Below are positions 55,823 to 64,000 of a stretch of DNA of 64,000 nt, one piece after another (position 1 is the stretch's first letter; each line of letters begins with the position of its first letter). Both the position numbers and the translations under genes were made by a program. The DNA is from Pseudorhodoferax sp032153935 (GTDB lineage: Bacteria; Pseudomonadota; Gammaproteobacteria; Burkholderiales; Burkholderiaceae_C). The DNA is taken from the NCBI RefSeq assembly GCF_964253035.1, contig NZ_CAXUQL020000001.1, forward strand, positions 5,828,001-5,892,000, read 5' to 3'. The notes under the pieces are model-generated. The model did not search any database, was not told the DNA's origin, and worked only from the letters and a program-made list of their open reading frames with translations.

Positions 55823-56512
55823 ATGCCGTCCGCCCTGCCCCCGAAGACCCGCCGCACCCAGGCCAGCCGCTCCACCGAAACGCGCCAACGCGTGATGGAC
55901 ACGGCGGTCGCGCTGATCAGCGAGCGCAGCTTCCAGGCCGCCACGGTGTTCGAGATCGCCAAGCGCGCCGGCGTGACCACGGGCGCCGTGCAGCACCATT
56001 TCCCGAGCAAGGCCGACCTGATCCTGAGCCTGATCGACCACCTGGGCACGCTGCCCATCGAAAGCGGCGGCATCTGGCCCGCCCCCTCCGTGCCGCTCGC
56101 CGAACGCGCCGAGGCCTTCGTGCAGGCCCTATGGCTGCGTTCGTACGAACCGGCGCGCTTCCTGGTGGCCTGGTCGGTCTACTTCGGCTGCGCCGGCGAA
56201 CCGGCGGTGCTGCAACACGTGGGGCAGCGGCGCGACGCGATGACGGCTCGGCTGCACGCGCGCTTCGCCGAGATGTTCCCGGAAGCCGGCGGGGGCGAAG
56301 GCTGCCAGACCCTGGTGGACACGCTGCTGTCCTGTCTGCGTGGCCTGGGCGTGGGCCGCACCTTCGGCGCCGACGCGCAGGCCGAAGCCCGGCAGCTGCG
56401 CTTCATCGCAAGCATGGTGGTGCAGCACTGCGCCAGCGTGGCGCCCGCTGCGGCCAGCCAGGCCCGCGCCGTCAAGCCGCCAGCGCGACGCCGCCCGCCA
56501 GCCGCTCGCTGA
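55823..56512 (+). CDS. TetR-family regulator
   Basis: 229 residues from ATG 55823, preferred over 55760 because the HTH family start lies here. HTH at about 15-60 (TRQRVMDTAVALISERSFQA then ATVFEIAKRAGVTTGAVQHH). Divergent from the alpha/beta hydrolase gene, so probably its repressor. Its last 41 bases overlap the end of hipA on the other strand. Confidence 0.86.
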   Translation: MPSALPPKTRRTQASRSTETRQRVMDTAVALISERSFQAATVFEIAKRAGVTTGAVQHHFPSKADLILSLIDHLGTLPIESGGIWPAPSVPLAERAEAFVQALWLRSYEPARFLVAWSVYFGCAGEPAVLQHVGQRRDAMTARLHARFAEMFPEAGGGEGCQTLVDTLLSCLRGLGVGRTFGADAQAEARQLRFIASMVVQHCASVAPAAASQARAVKPPARRRPPAAR

Positions 56513-57773
56513 CCGCCGCGCGCACCGCCGGCGGCGCCTCCTGCAGCAGCGCCGGCCAGTCCGCCTGCGCCTGCTTGACCAGCTGGCGCGCAATGCGCAG
56601 CAGATTCGGCACGCGCAGCAGCCGCGCGGCCTTGAGCATGGCCTCCAGCTGGCCCCAGCCGAAGGCGCGCAGCCGCGTATCGATGGCGCGGTTCACGGCG
56701 TAGTCGTTCGGGCCGACCTCGGCGAACAGCGCGCTCACGCAGACCGGGTCGTACAGCGGCGCCAGCACGGGCTGGCGCGCGTCGGGGTACAGCAGCGCCC
56801 AGTTCTTGAGGTGGGCGTCGGTGTTGCCCATCAGGATGAACGCGACGAAGCGCCCCAGGAACTCGCGCACGTCGGCCACCGGCCGGGCCGAGTAGTGGTC
56901 CAGCACCTCCAGCATGGTGGCGTAGTCGCGCACCATCTCGCGCCCGTACTTGTGCTGCGGCGGGTACTGCAGCGCCTGGGCGAACTCCTCCATGTGGATG
57001 CGCTGTCCGTCGGGCCCGCGGTCGAAGCGCGGCACCGCGAGGATCTGCGCGAACGGCAACTGCTCGGGCAGTTCGGCATCGGCGCGCGAGATCACGCGGG
57101 CCTGGGCACAGGCCAGGCCCAGCGCTCCGCACAGGCGGTAGCCCGCCATCTCGTTGGCCACCAGGTCCGGGTGCCGCGCCGTCGGCAGCTTGAGGATGAA
57201 GGCGCCGGCCTGGCCGTGCCGGCGCACCACGTAGCGCCGGCCGTCCTGCACGGCCGAGAACTTGGTCACCACGCCGGGCAGCGCGGCGGCGTCCTCCACC
57301 GGCTGTTCGACGAAGCCGGGCTCCAGCACGTCCAGGCCCAGCGCAGTGTGCCAATGCCGCACCACGTCGGGAATGCCCTCGCGCGCGGGCACGGGCTCGA
57401 CCTCGATGGCGCCCATGAGGTCGTGGCCGGCGGCGGCCAACAGCTCGAACTCGTCGTCGGGGCTGCAGCGGCGCTCGCGCGCCAGCCGCTCGCGGTTGTG
57501 GCCCTCGGGCAGCAGGTTGGCGAACCAGGCCGGCCAGCGCCCGCCCAGCTGCACCAGCCGCGCGTCATGCGGCGCGGCGAGGATGGCGCGCGTGTCGTCC
57601 TCCCGCGCACCGCGGAAGGCCAGAGACAGCGTGGGCCGGCCCGGATCGGCGATGTAGTCGGCGTCGAACGAGGCACGCAGGATGTCGCCGTACTGCGAGA
57701 GGTAGCCGATGGCGCGCCGGCTGCGGTCCGGCAGGTGCAGATGCATCCGCAGGTAGCGGATGGCGGTGCTCAT
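56472..57773 (-). CDS. hipA: HipA-family serine/threonine kinase toxin
   Basis: 433 residues from ATG 57773. N-terminal subdomain (IGYLSQYGDILRASFDADYI), PLWFANLLPEG-like WPAWFANLLPEGHNRERLAR, the ATP loop (VVTKFSAVQDGRRYVVRRHG), catalytic segment FILMGNTDAHLKNWALLYPD with the active Asp and Asn, and metal-binding LAPLYDPVCVSALF. HipA phosphorylates an aminoacyl-tRNA synthetase and causes persistence. Its start overlaps the hipB stop as ATGA. Confidence 0.9.
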   Translation of the reverse strand: MSTAIRYLRMHLHLPDRSRRAIGYLSQYGDILRASFDADYIADPGRPTLSLAFRGAREDDTRAILAAPHDARLVQLGGRWPAWFANLLPEGHNRERLARERRCSPDDEFELLAAAGHDLMGAIEVEPVPAREGIPDVVRHWHTALGLDVLEPGFVEQPVEDAAALPGVVTKFSAVQDGRRYVVRRHGQAGAFILKLPTARHPDLVANEMAGYRLCGALGLACAQARVISRADAELPEQLPFAQILAVPRFDRGPDGQRIHMEEFAQALQYPPQHKYGREMVRDYATMLEVLDHYSARPVADVREFLGRFVAFILMGNTDAHLKNWALLYPDARQPVLAPLYDPVCVSALFAEVGPNDYAVNRAIDTRLRAFGWGQLEAMLKAARLLRVPNLLRIARQLVKQAQADWPALLQEAPPAVRAAVSERLAGGVALAA

Positions 57774-58087
57774 CCCCTGTCTCCATCGTGCTGGCGCCCG
57801 ATCGCATCGACCACCGAAGGCGGGGCGCCAGCGCCTGCCGGCTGGCCGAGCAGGCGGCCGCCGGCACGCACGAAGGCTTCGAGCTCGGGGCGCAGCGCGG
57901 CCGGAACCGCCAGCGCCTCCAGACCCAGCACCCGGCCCATTTCCAGCAGCGAGGACAGGCGCGGGTCGATGTCCCCGCTCTCGATGCGCTGGACCGTCAT
58001 GCGCGACAGGCCCGCCGCCTCGGCCAGGGCGGCCTGGGTCATGCCCATGCGTTTGCGGGCTTCGGACAGTTGGGCGACGATGCTCAT
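57770..58087 (-). CDS. hipB: HipB-type XRE antitoxin
   Basis: 105 residues: MSIVAQLSEARKRMGMTQAA then LAEAAGLSRMTVQRIESGDI is the XRE HTH; an acidic/hydrophobic tail (GQPAGAGAPPSVVDAIGRQH) binds the kinase. It represses the operon with HipA. Coupled to hipA by ATGA. Confidence 0.88.
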   Translation of the reverse strand: MSIVAQLSEARKRMGMTQAALAEAAGLSRMTVQRIESGDIDPRLSSLLEMGRVLGLEALAVPAALRPELEAFVRAGGRLLGQPAGAGAPPSVVDAIGRQHDGDRG

Positions 58088-58309
58088 GACAATGATCTTT
58101 TTTAGTAAAAAGCGTAGTTATTTTATCTCTCGACAGCAATATAGATCACTTTAATATGCATTTTCTACAAAAAGCATATTTTAGTTATCATTTTCACACC
58201 ATCAACCCATGTCAGGGCGTCGCGACACAGCCCCAGCCGCCCTTGTCCTACAGGAGCCCGGCCGACTGCGGGGTACACCTCAAGCCTGTCCCTTGTCACA
58301 CCACCACCC
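58088..58309. promoter_or_regulatory. hipBA and clsB divergent promoter region
   Basis: 222 bases, strongly A/T-rich beside hipB. It contains the inverted repeat AATATGC-N14-GCATATT (58153-58159 and 58174-58180), a candidate HipB operator, and an A/T-rich palindrome-like stretch TTTTTTAGTAAAAAG (58098-58112) next to the hipB start. The clsB side is GC-rich and shows no clear motif. Confidence 0.45.
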
Positions 58310-59566
58310 ATGAACGCGACGCGCTGGACCAGCGGCAACGAGTTGGAACTCCTGGAGAACGGCGAGCAGTTCTTCCCGCGCGTGTTCGACGCCATCGCCA
58401 ACGCCCGCCAGGAGGTGGTGCTGGAGACTTTCATCCTGTTCGAGGACAAGGTCGGCCTGGCCTTGCACGAAGCATTGCTGACCGCCGCGAAACGCGGCGT
58501 GCAGATCGACGTGACGATCGACGGCTTTGGCTCGCCCGACCTGTCGGACCGCTTCATCGGCAGCCTGTGCGAGGCCGGGGTGCGCGTGCATGTGTTCGAC
58601 CCGGGCCTGCGCATCTGGAAGTGGCGCACCAACATGCTGCGGCGCATGCACCGCAAGATCGTGGTGGTCGATGCGGAAGTGGCCTTCATCGGCGGCATCA
58701 ACTACTCGGCCGACCACCTGATGGACTTCGGGCCCCAGGCCAAGCAGGACTACTCGGTGCGCATCCGCGGCCCCCTGGTCGGCGACATCCACCGCTTCGT
58801 GCACGCCATGCTGGCAGAGGGCCTGCGCCACCAGCAGGGTGTGCGCCGCTGGTTCCGCCACCGGCCGATGATGCGCCAGCGCGCCCGCGCGCTGCCGCCG
58901 GCCGGCGATGCGCAGGCCATGCTGGTCACGCGCGACAACACGCGCCACACCAACGACATCGAGCGCTACTACCGGCTCGCCATCCGCGCCGCACGCGAGC
59001 ACGTGACGATTGCCAACGCCTATTTCTTCCCCGGCTACCGGCTGATCCGCGAACTGCGCCGCGCCGCCCGGCGCGGCGTGCAGGTGCGCCTGATTCTGCA
59101 GGGCGAGCCCGACATGCCCATTGTCAAGGTGGCGGCACGCATGCTCTACCACCACCTGGTGCGTGGCGGCGTGGAGGTCTACGAGTACTGCGAGCGTCCC
59201 TTGCACGGCAAAGTGGCGCTGGTGGACGACCGCTGGGCCACCGTGGGCTCGAGCAACCTGGATCCGCTGAGCCTGGCGCTGAACCTGGAAGCCAATGTGC
59301 TGATCCACGACCGCGCGTTCAACCAGACCCTGCGCGAACGGCTGGACCACCTCGTGGACAACGCCTGCCAGCAGATCGACCGCGACACCATCGGCGAACC
59401 CAGCGGCTGGCAGCTGTTGCGCAGCTATGTGGTGTTCCACGTGCTGCGCCGCTACCCCGGCTGGCTCGGCGGCCTGCCGCGCCACGTCCCCAAGCTGGTG
59501 CCCGCGCTGGAGAGCGATGGCCTGGTGGAAGCCTGCCCCACGGCTGCGCGCGAGGCGGCACGATGA
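58310..59566 (+). CDS. clsB: Cardiolipin synthase (ClsB-type phospholipase D family)
   Basis: 418 residues. Two PLD HxK motifs: MHRKIVVVDAEVAFIGGINY (first, about residue 116) and LHGKVALVDDRWATVGSSNL (second, about 300), each H-x-K-x4-D. ClsB joins phosphatidylglycerol with phosphatidylethanolamine to make cardiolipin at the inner membrane. The following gene overlaps it as ATGA, so clsB-ybhN-otsB-otsA is one translational unit. Confidence 0.9.
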   Translation: MNATRWTSGNELELLENGEQFFPRVFDAIANARQEVVLETFILFEDKVGLALHEALLTAAKRGVQIDVTIDGFGSPDLSDRFIGSLCEAGVRVHVFDPGLRIWKWRTNMLRRMHRKIVVVDAEVAFIGGINYSADHLMDFGPQAKQDYSVRIRGPLVGDIHRFVHAMLAEGLRHQQGVRRWFRHRPMMRQRARALPPAGDAQAMLVTRDNTRHTNDIERYYRLAIRAAREHVTIANAYFFPGYRLIRELRRAARRGVQVRLILQGEPDMPIVKVAARMLYHHLVRGGVEVYEYCERPLHGKVALVDDRWATVGSSNLDPLSLALNLEANVLIHDRAFNQTLRERLDHLVDNACQQIDRDTIGEPSGWQLLRSYVVFHVLRRYPGWLGGLPRHVPKLVPALESDGLVEACPTAAREAAR

Positions 59567-60543
59567 GCGCCGTGGCGGCCGGCACCGTGGCGCGGCGCCC
59601 TGCCCTGCGCGCGCGCCCCTGGTGGCCTTGGCTGCGCAAGGCCTTCTGGCTGGCCTTCTTCGCGCTGCTGGGCTACCTGCTGGTCAGCCAGGCGCGCAGC
59701 ATTGCCTGGGACGAGGTCGCCCAGACGCTGCGCGCGCTGCCCCTGCCCGTGCTGCTGGCGGCCGGCGGCCTCGCGTTCGCGAGCCACCTGCTCTACTCCA
59801 CCTTCGACCTGCTGGGCCGGCGCGCCGTGGGCCACTGCCTGCCCGCGCCTCAGGTCATGCTGGTCACCTTCATCAGCTACGCCTTCAACCTCAACATGGG
59901 CGCCCTGGTCGGCGGCGTGGCCTCGCGCTACCGGTTGTACGGACGGCTGGGCCTGGACGAGATGCAGGTCACGCGCGTCATGGCCGTCAGCATGGTCACC
60001 AACTGGCTGGGCTACCTGCTGCTGGGCGGCCTGGCGTTCGCGCTGTTCCCGCTCGCCCTGCCGGCCGAATGGGACATCAGCGACGCGGTGCTGCAGATCG
60101 CAGGCGGCCTGTTGGCTGCCGTGGCTCTGGGCTATGTGGCGGCCTGCGCCTTCTCGCGCAAGCGCAGCCTCGCGCTGCGCGGCCAGACCTTCACGCTGCC
60201 TTCGGGCCGCACGGCGCTGCTGCAGCTGGCCATGTCCTGCCTGAACTGGTCGCTGATCGCCGGCGCCATCTTCGTGCTGCTACAGGGCCAGGTGGACTAC
60301 GTGACCGTGCTCACCGTGCTGCTGCTGGCCGCCGTGGCCGGCGTCGTCACCCACGTGCCGGCCGGGCTGGGCGTGCTGGAGGCGGTGTTCGTCGCCCTGC
60401 TCGGCACGCAAATTGCGCCCGCCCAGCTGATCGGCACGCTGCTGGCCTACCGCGCGCTGTACTACCTGGCGCCGCTGGCGCTGGCCGTGCTCTGCTTCCT
60501 GTTCCTCGAGATCCGCCACAAGGCCCCCGCCCGCAACGCATGA
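59563..60543 (+). CDS. ybhN: YbhN/UPF0104 membrane protein (LPG-synthase TM region)
   Basis: 326 residues from ATG 59563. Eight or so membrane helices: KAFWLAFFALLGYLLVSQAR, FISYAFNLNMGALVGGVASR (conserved N-x-N-x-G...R), SMVTNWLGYLLLGGLAFALF, VVTHVPAGLGVLEAVFVALL (the family's PxGxGxxE). UPF0104 proteins accompany cardiolipin synthases and belong to the lysylphosphatidylglycerol-synthetase TM family without its catalytic domain. A role in lipid transport is inferred, not shown. Confidence 0.86.
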   Translation: MSAVAAGTVARRPALRARPWWPWLRKAFWLAFFALLGYLLVSQARSIAWDEVAQTLRALPLPVLLAAGGLAFASHLLYSTFDLLGRRAVGHCLPAPQVMLVTFISYAFNLNMGALVGGVASRYRLYGRLGLDEMQVTRVMAVSMVTNWLGYLLLGGLAFALFPLALPAEWDISDAVLQIAGGLLAAVALGYVAACAFSRKRSLALRGQTFTLPSGRTALLQLAMSCLNWSLIAGAIFVLLQGQVDYVTVLTVLLLAAVAGVVTHVPAGLGVLEAVFVALLGTQIAPAQLIGTLLAYRALYYLAPLALAVLCFLFLEIRHKAPARNA

Positions 60544-61283
60544 CCCAGGCCACCGACTTCTCCTTCGCCCCGCTGCTGGACGCCGATGCGTCCGCCCTGT
60601 TCCTGGACTTCGACGGCACGCTGGTCGAGCTGGCGCCCGAGCCCGACGCCATCGTGATCCCGACCGACCTGGTGCCGCTGCTGGCCGCGCTGCGCGACAG
60701 GCTGGGCGGTGCACTGGCGGTGGTCTCCGGCCGCTCGGTCGGCGCCATCGACACCTTCCTGCACCCGCTGGACCTGCCGGCCGCCGGCGTGCACGGCAGC
60801 GAGCGCCGCGCCGCCGACGGCAACCTCGTGCTGCTGCCCACGCCCTCGCTGGACACCGTGGAGCAGGCCGCGGCGCAGCTGCTGCACGACCACCCGGCCC
60901 TGGCCGTGGAGCCCAAGCGCGGCGCCGTGGCGCTGCACTACCGCCAGGCGCCCCAGCTCCAGGACCTGTGCCGGCGCACCATGGAGGCCGCCGTCGCGGC
61001 CTCGCCGGGCGTCACGCTGCTGCACGGCAAGATGGTGTTCGAGGCCAAGTCCTCGCTGGCCAACAAAGGCAAGGCGCTCGGCGCCTTCCTTGAGGAGTCG
61101 CCCTTCGCCGGCCGCAAGCCGGTGTTCCTGGGCGACGACACCACCGACGAGCCCGGCTTTCAGGTCGCCCAGCAGCTGGGCGGTGTGGGCATCAAGGTCG
61201 GCCCGGGCGACACGCTGGCGCAGCACCGCATCGCCGGCCCCGCCGCCGTGCGCGCCGGGCTCGCCGCCTGGCTCGCCCGCTGA
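60540..61283 (+). CDS. otsB: Trehalose-6-phosphate phosphatase
   Basis: 247 residues. HAD motif I LFLDFDGTLVEL (DxDGT), motif II in VVSGRSVGAIDTF, Lys in NKGKALGAFLEE and motif III in VFLGDDTTDEPGF. It removes the phosphate from trehalose-6-phosphate to give trehalose. Its start overlaps the ybhN stop. otsA follows after 44 bases. Confidence 0.94.
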   Translation: MTQATDFSFAPLLDADASALFLDFDGTLVELAPEPDAIVIPTDLVPLLAALRDRLGGALAVVSGRSVGAIDTFLHPLDLPAAGVHGSERRAADGNLVLLPTPSLDTVEQAAAQLLHDHPALAVEPKRGAVALHYRQAPQLQDLCRRTMEAAVAASPGVTLLHGKMVFEAKSSLANKGKALGAFLEESPFAGRKPVFLGDDTTDEPGFQVAQQLGGVGIKVGPGDTLAQHRIAGPAAVRAGLAAWLAR

Positions 61284-61327
61284 CCCGCTTCTCCTTCCAA
61301 CGCCATACCCAAGAAAAGGAACAACGC

Positions 61328-62752
61328 GTGGCCCGTCTCGTGTGCATCTCCAACCGCGTCGCCGACCCCCGCAAGACCGAGGCCGGCGGCCTCGCCGTGG
61401 CCCTGTCGGGCGCTTTGCAGGCCAATGGCGGCATGTGGTTCGGCTGGAGCGGCAAGATCCTGCCGGAGGACGGTGCCACGCCGCCCGACACGCCAGTGCA
61501 CCAGCAGCAGGCCGGCAACGTCACGCTGGCCACGCTGGACCTCTCGCAATGGGACCACGACGCCTACTACCTGGGCTACTCCAACGCCGTGCTGTGGCCG
61601 GTGTTCCACTACCGGCTGGACCTGGCGGACTTCGACGCCGGCTACATCGACGGCTACCGCCGCGTGAACCAGCTGTTCGCGGCCAAGCTCATGCCGCTGT
61701 TGAAAGAAGACGACATCGTCTGGGTGCACGACTACCACCTGATCCCGCTGGCCAGCGAGCTGCGGGCACTGGGCTGCCGCAACAGGATCGGCTTCTTCCT
61801 GCACATCCCGCTGCCACCGCCGCAGATCTTCACCGCCATCCCCGCGCACGACTGGCTGGCGCAGGCCCTGTTCGCCTACGACCTGGTGGGCTTCCAGAGC
61901 GAGGCCGACCTGGAGCACTTCAACCGCTACGCCGCCACCGAAGCGCGCGCCGAAAACCGCGACGGCGATGGCCGCCGCTGGCGCGCCTTCGGCCGCACGC
62001 TGCGCACGGCAGCGTTCCCGATCGGCATCGACGTGGAAGAGTTCGACATGCTCACCCATGCGCACGACGCCACCGAGATGTACCGCCGCATGCGCGAGGA
62101 ATACTCGCGCCGCCAGCTGCTCGTGGGCGTGGACCGGCTCGACTACTCCAAGGGCCTGCCGCAGCGGCTGCGCGCCTTCCGCGAGCTGCTGCGCCGGCAC
62201 CCGGACAACATCCGCCGCGCCACGCTGATCCAGATCGCCGCACCCAGCCGCGAAGACGTGGACGCCTACGGCGACATCCTGCGCGAACTGGAAAGCCTGG
62301 CCGGCTCCATGAACGGAGACTTCGGCGAACTGGACTGGGTCCCCGTGCGCTACATGCACCGCACCATGGCCCGCAAGCGCCTGCCCGGGCTCTACCGCGC
62401 CGCACGCGTGGCCCTGGTCACGCCGCTGCGCGACGGCATGAACCTCGTGGCCAAGGAGTTCGTCGCCGCACAGGATCCCGACGACCCCGGCGTGCTGGTG
62501 CTCTCGCGCTTTGCCGGCGCGGTCGAGCAGATGCGCGAAGGCGCGGTGCTGGTCAACCCCTACGACAGCACGGCCACGGCCGATGCGATCCAGTTCGCGC
62601 TGCAATTGCCACTGGCCGAGCGCAGACGCCGCCACCAGAACCTGATGGCCACGATCCGCCGCTTCGACGTGCACTGGTGGTGCCAGGCCTTCCTGGAGGA
62701 GCTGGCCACGGCCGACGCCGAGCAGACCGGGCCCGACTGGCTGCGCCTGTAA
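61328..62752 (+). CDS. otsA: Trehalose-6-phosphate synthase
   Basis: 474 residues from GTG 61328, with AAAAGGAACAACGC before it. GT20: LVCISNRVADPRKTEAGGLA, GGMWFGWSG, VWVHDYHLIPLASELRALGC, FLHIPLPPPQIFTAIPAHDW, GVDRLDYSKGLPQRLRAFRE, MNLVAKEFVAAQDPDDPGVL. It transfers glucose from UDP-glucose to glucose-6-phosphate. With otsB it provides trehalose, a protectant against osmotic and heat stress. Confidence 0.95.
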   Translation: MARLVCISNRVADPRKTEAGGLAVALSGALQANGGMWFGWSGKILPEDGATPPDTPVHQQQAGNVTLATLDLSQWDHDAYYLGYSNAVLWPVFHYRLDLADFDAGYIDGYRRVNQLFAAKLMPLLKEDDIVWVHDYHLIPLASELRALGCRNRIGFFLHIPLPPPQIFTAIPAHDWLAQALFAYDLVGFQSEADLEHFNRYAATEARAENRDGDGRRWRAFGRTLRTAAFPIGIDVEEFDMLTHAHDATEMYRRMREEYSRRQLLVGVDRLDYSKGLPQRLRAFRELLRRHPDNIRRATLIQIAAPSREDVDAYGDILRELESLAGSMNGDFGELDWVPVRYMHRTMARKRLPGLYRAARVALVTPLRDGMNLVAKEFVAAQDPDDPGVLVLSRFAGAVEQMREGAVLVNPYDSTATADAIQFALQLPLAERRRRHQNLMATIRRFDVHWWCQAFLEELATADAEQTGPDWLRL

Positions 62753-62835
62753 GGCTGCGTTTTTCCGCCAAGCTGCGGACAGCATGGTGCGATCCCGCTT
62801 GACGCGCGCGCCCAGCCTTCCACAATCGCCGGCCA

Positions 62836-64000
62836 ATGCAATCCCCGGAAACCGGCTCCGCCCCCCTGGAAGCTGCCCAGCGGCGGCGCGGGCCGGTGAC
62901 GTTGTTGCGGCGGCGCAGCCACCGCGAGTGGGCGCTGTGGGCCCTGACCTGGCTGCTCTTGCTGGCCCTGGCCTGGCATGCCAGCTGGCGCGCCCGCGAC
63001 CGCATCGTCGCGCAGGACATGCAGCGCCTGCAGGGGCAGGCCCAGGCCGTCGAGATCCACCTCACCCGCCACCTGAAGGCCATCAGCGCGGCGTTGGCAG
63101 GCGCCGGCCAGTTGCTGCCGCAAGACCTGGCCGGCGCGCCTTCGGTGCCGTTCCCGCTGAAGCTGCTGGCCGAGGCGATGCCGGGCGTGCGCGGCCTGCA
63201 GATCACCGACCGCGAAGGCCGCGTGGTGGCGGCCAGCCAGCCCGAGCTGACGGACCGCGACGTCAGTGCACGACCCTACTTCACGACCGTGCGCGACAGC
63301 GGCCATCCCGACACCCTGTATGTGTCGCCACCGTTTCGCTCGGTGCTCGGCAACTTCACCACCGTGCTGTCGCGCACGCTGCACGACACGGATGGCCGCT
63401 TCTCCGGCGTCATCAGCGCGTCGTTCGACATCGACTACTTCGAGATCGTGCTGCGCGCCCTGCTCTACGCCCCCGACGCACGCGCCACCATCGCGCACGG
63501 CGACGGACCGATCATCGTGAGTTCGCCCCTGGAGGACGCGCGCATCGGCTTCGACCTGAACCAGCCGGGCTCGCTGTTCCGCGTCCACATGCAAAGTGGC
63601 CGCATGCACAACCTGCTGCAGGGCGAGGTCGTCGGCACGTCCGAAATGCGCATGATGGCCTTGCGCGCCGTGGAGCCGGCGGCGCTGCTGCTGGACCGCC
63701 CACTCGTGGTGTACATGAGCCGGCGCACCGACGCCGTGCTGGCCCCCTGGTGGTCCGCGCTGCGCACCGAGCTGCTGCTGCTGGCGCTGACCATGGCCGT
63801 CAGCGCCGTGTGGCTGCGCTGGCACCAGGGCCGGCGCCATCTGCAGGAACGCACCGAACGCAACGCCGCCCAGGCCGAACGCGAGAGCGCGCGCCGGCTG
63901 GAGTTCGGCCTGCGCGGTGCCGACCTGGGCCTGTGGGAATGGAACCTGGCCGACGACACCATCACCGTCAACGCGCGCGAGATGGAGATGCTGGGCTACC
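62836..64000 (+). CDS. Membrane sensor with Cache-type periplasmic and PAS domains, cut by window edge
   Basis: At least 388 residues from ATG 62836, no stop before 64000. TM1 about 32-50 (WALWALTWLLLLALAWHASW), a periplasmic sensor of the Cache/dCache type (about 60-305: AVEIHLTRHLKAISAALAGA, LQITDREGRVVAASQPELTD, DVSARPYFTTVRDSGHPDTL), TM2 about 310-328 (LLLLALTMAVSAVWLRW), a coiled-coil linker, then the start of a PAS domain (GLRGADLGLWEWNLADDTIT). Such proteins usually end in GGDEF, EAL or histidine kinase domains; the output domain lies outside the window. Confidence 0.82.
   Translation, partial: MQSPETGSAPLEAAQRRRGPVTLLRRRSHREWALWALTWLLLLALAWHASWRARDRIVAQDMQRLQGQAQAVEIHLTRHLKAISAALAGAGQLLPQDLAGAPSVPFPLKLLAEAMPGVRGLQITDREGRVVAASQPELTDRDVSARPYFTTVRDSGHPDTLYVSPPFRSVLGNFTTVLSRTLHDTDGRFSGVISASFDIDYFEIVLRALLYAPDARATIAHGDGPIIVSSPLEDARIGFDLNQPGSLFRVHMQSGRMHNLLQGEVVGTSEMRMMALRAVEPAALLLDRPLVVYMSRRTDAVLAPWWSALRTELLLLALTMAVSAVWLRWHQGRRHLQERTERNAAQAERESARRLEFGLRGADLGLWEWNLADDTITVNAREMEMLGY

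Overview
The window is high-GC DNA from a betaproteobacterium, most likely a member of the Comamonadaceae. The family is inferred from several features together: the gene order thrS-infC-rpmI-rplT-pheS-pheT-ihfA-merR, two solitary Bug-type solute receptors, a PHB-depolymerase-type esterase next to a CopG regulator, PEP-CTERM proteins, and an SWIB protein with a histone-H1-like tail. No species can be named from sequence alone.

Bases 1 to about 22,030 are the early end of a prophage, or phage-derived island, inserted at the 3' end of a tRNA-Pro(GGG) gene (22028-22104, minus strand). A tyrosine integrase (20795-21931) lies next to the tRNA. Reading left from the control region, the minus strand carries a Cro-like protein, a CII-family regulator, a ParB-like protein, an SF2 helicase, a Toprim primase-like gene broken by an in-frame amber codon, a Q-like antiterminator and an HTH protein cut by the window edge. 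A CI-like repressor diverges from Cro. Between repressor and integrase is accessory DNA: two PEP-CTERM surface proteins (one behind a good sigma-54 promoter match), a brnTA toxin-antitoxin pair, Arc-like DNA-binding proteins, a degraded Rha-type gene, an IS5-family element that has itself been split by an IS3-family element, a BRO antirepressor, and a tightly coupled run of small paralogous proteins leading into the integrase. Structural and lysis genes would lie to the left, outside the window.

Bases 22,129-30,300 are core chromosome on the minus strand: the translation operon. Its head carries what reads as a complete threonine attenuator: a 13-codon leader peptide with five Thr codons, mutually exclusive 1:2, 2:3 and 3:4 pairings, and a U-run. 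infC starts at AUC, and a hairpin with a U-run separates rplT from pheS. Upstream is aceA (isocitrate lyase) with two identical-type palindromes 30 bp apart in its promoter.

Bases 32,000-46,100 are metabolic. After a DMT permease, an AsnC/Lrp regulator and the SWIB protein comes a catabolic cluster (34255-43647): a TPP-dependent enzyme divergent from a TetR regulator, two Bug receptors, a Gfo/Idh/MocA dehydrogenase, a DUF993 aldolase-like protein, an SDR, a beta-hydroxyacid dehydrogenase and a TIM-barrel isomerase. Near-identical operators precede both the TPP gene/tetR and the first receptor. The enzyme set resembles the logic of inositol catabolism, but the substrate is unknown. A DMT permease, a CopG regulator and an esterase follow.

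Bases 46,200-64,000 hold an FMN riboswitch in front of a lumazine synthase, a chorismate-lyase-like protein, TSUP and MFS transporters with an AraC regulator, an amino-acid-type binding protein, LysR and class V aminotransferase, an alpha/beta hydrolase with TetR, hipBA, and a coupled run clsB-ybhN-otsB-otsA (cardiolipin and trehalose synthesis). The window ends inside a membrane sensor with a PAS-like domain.
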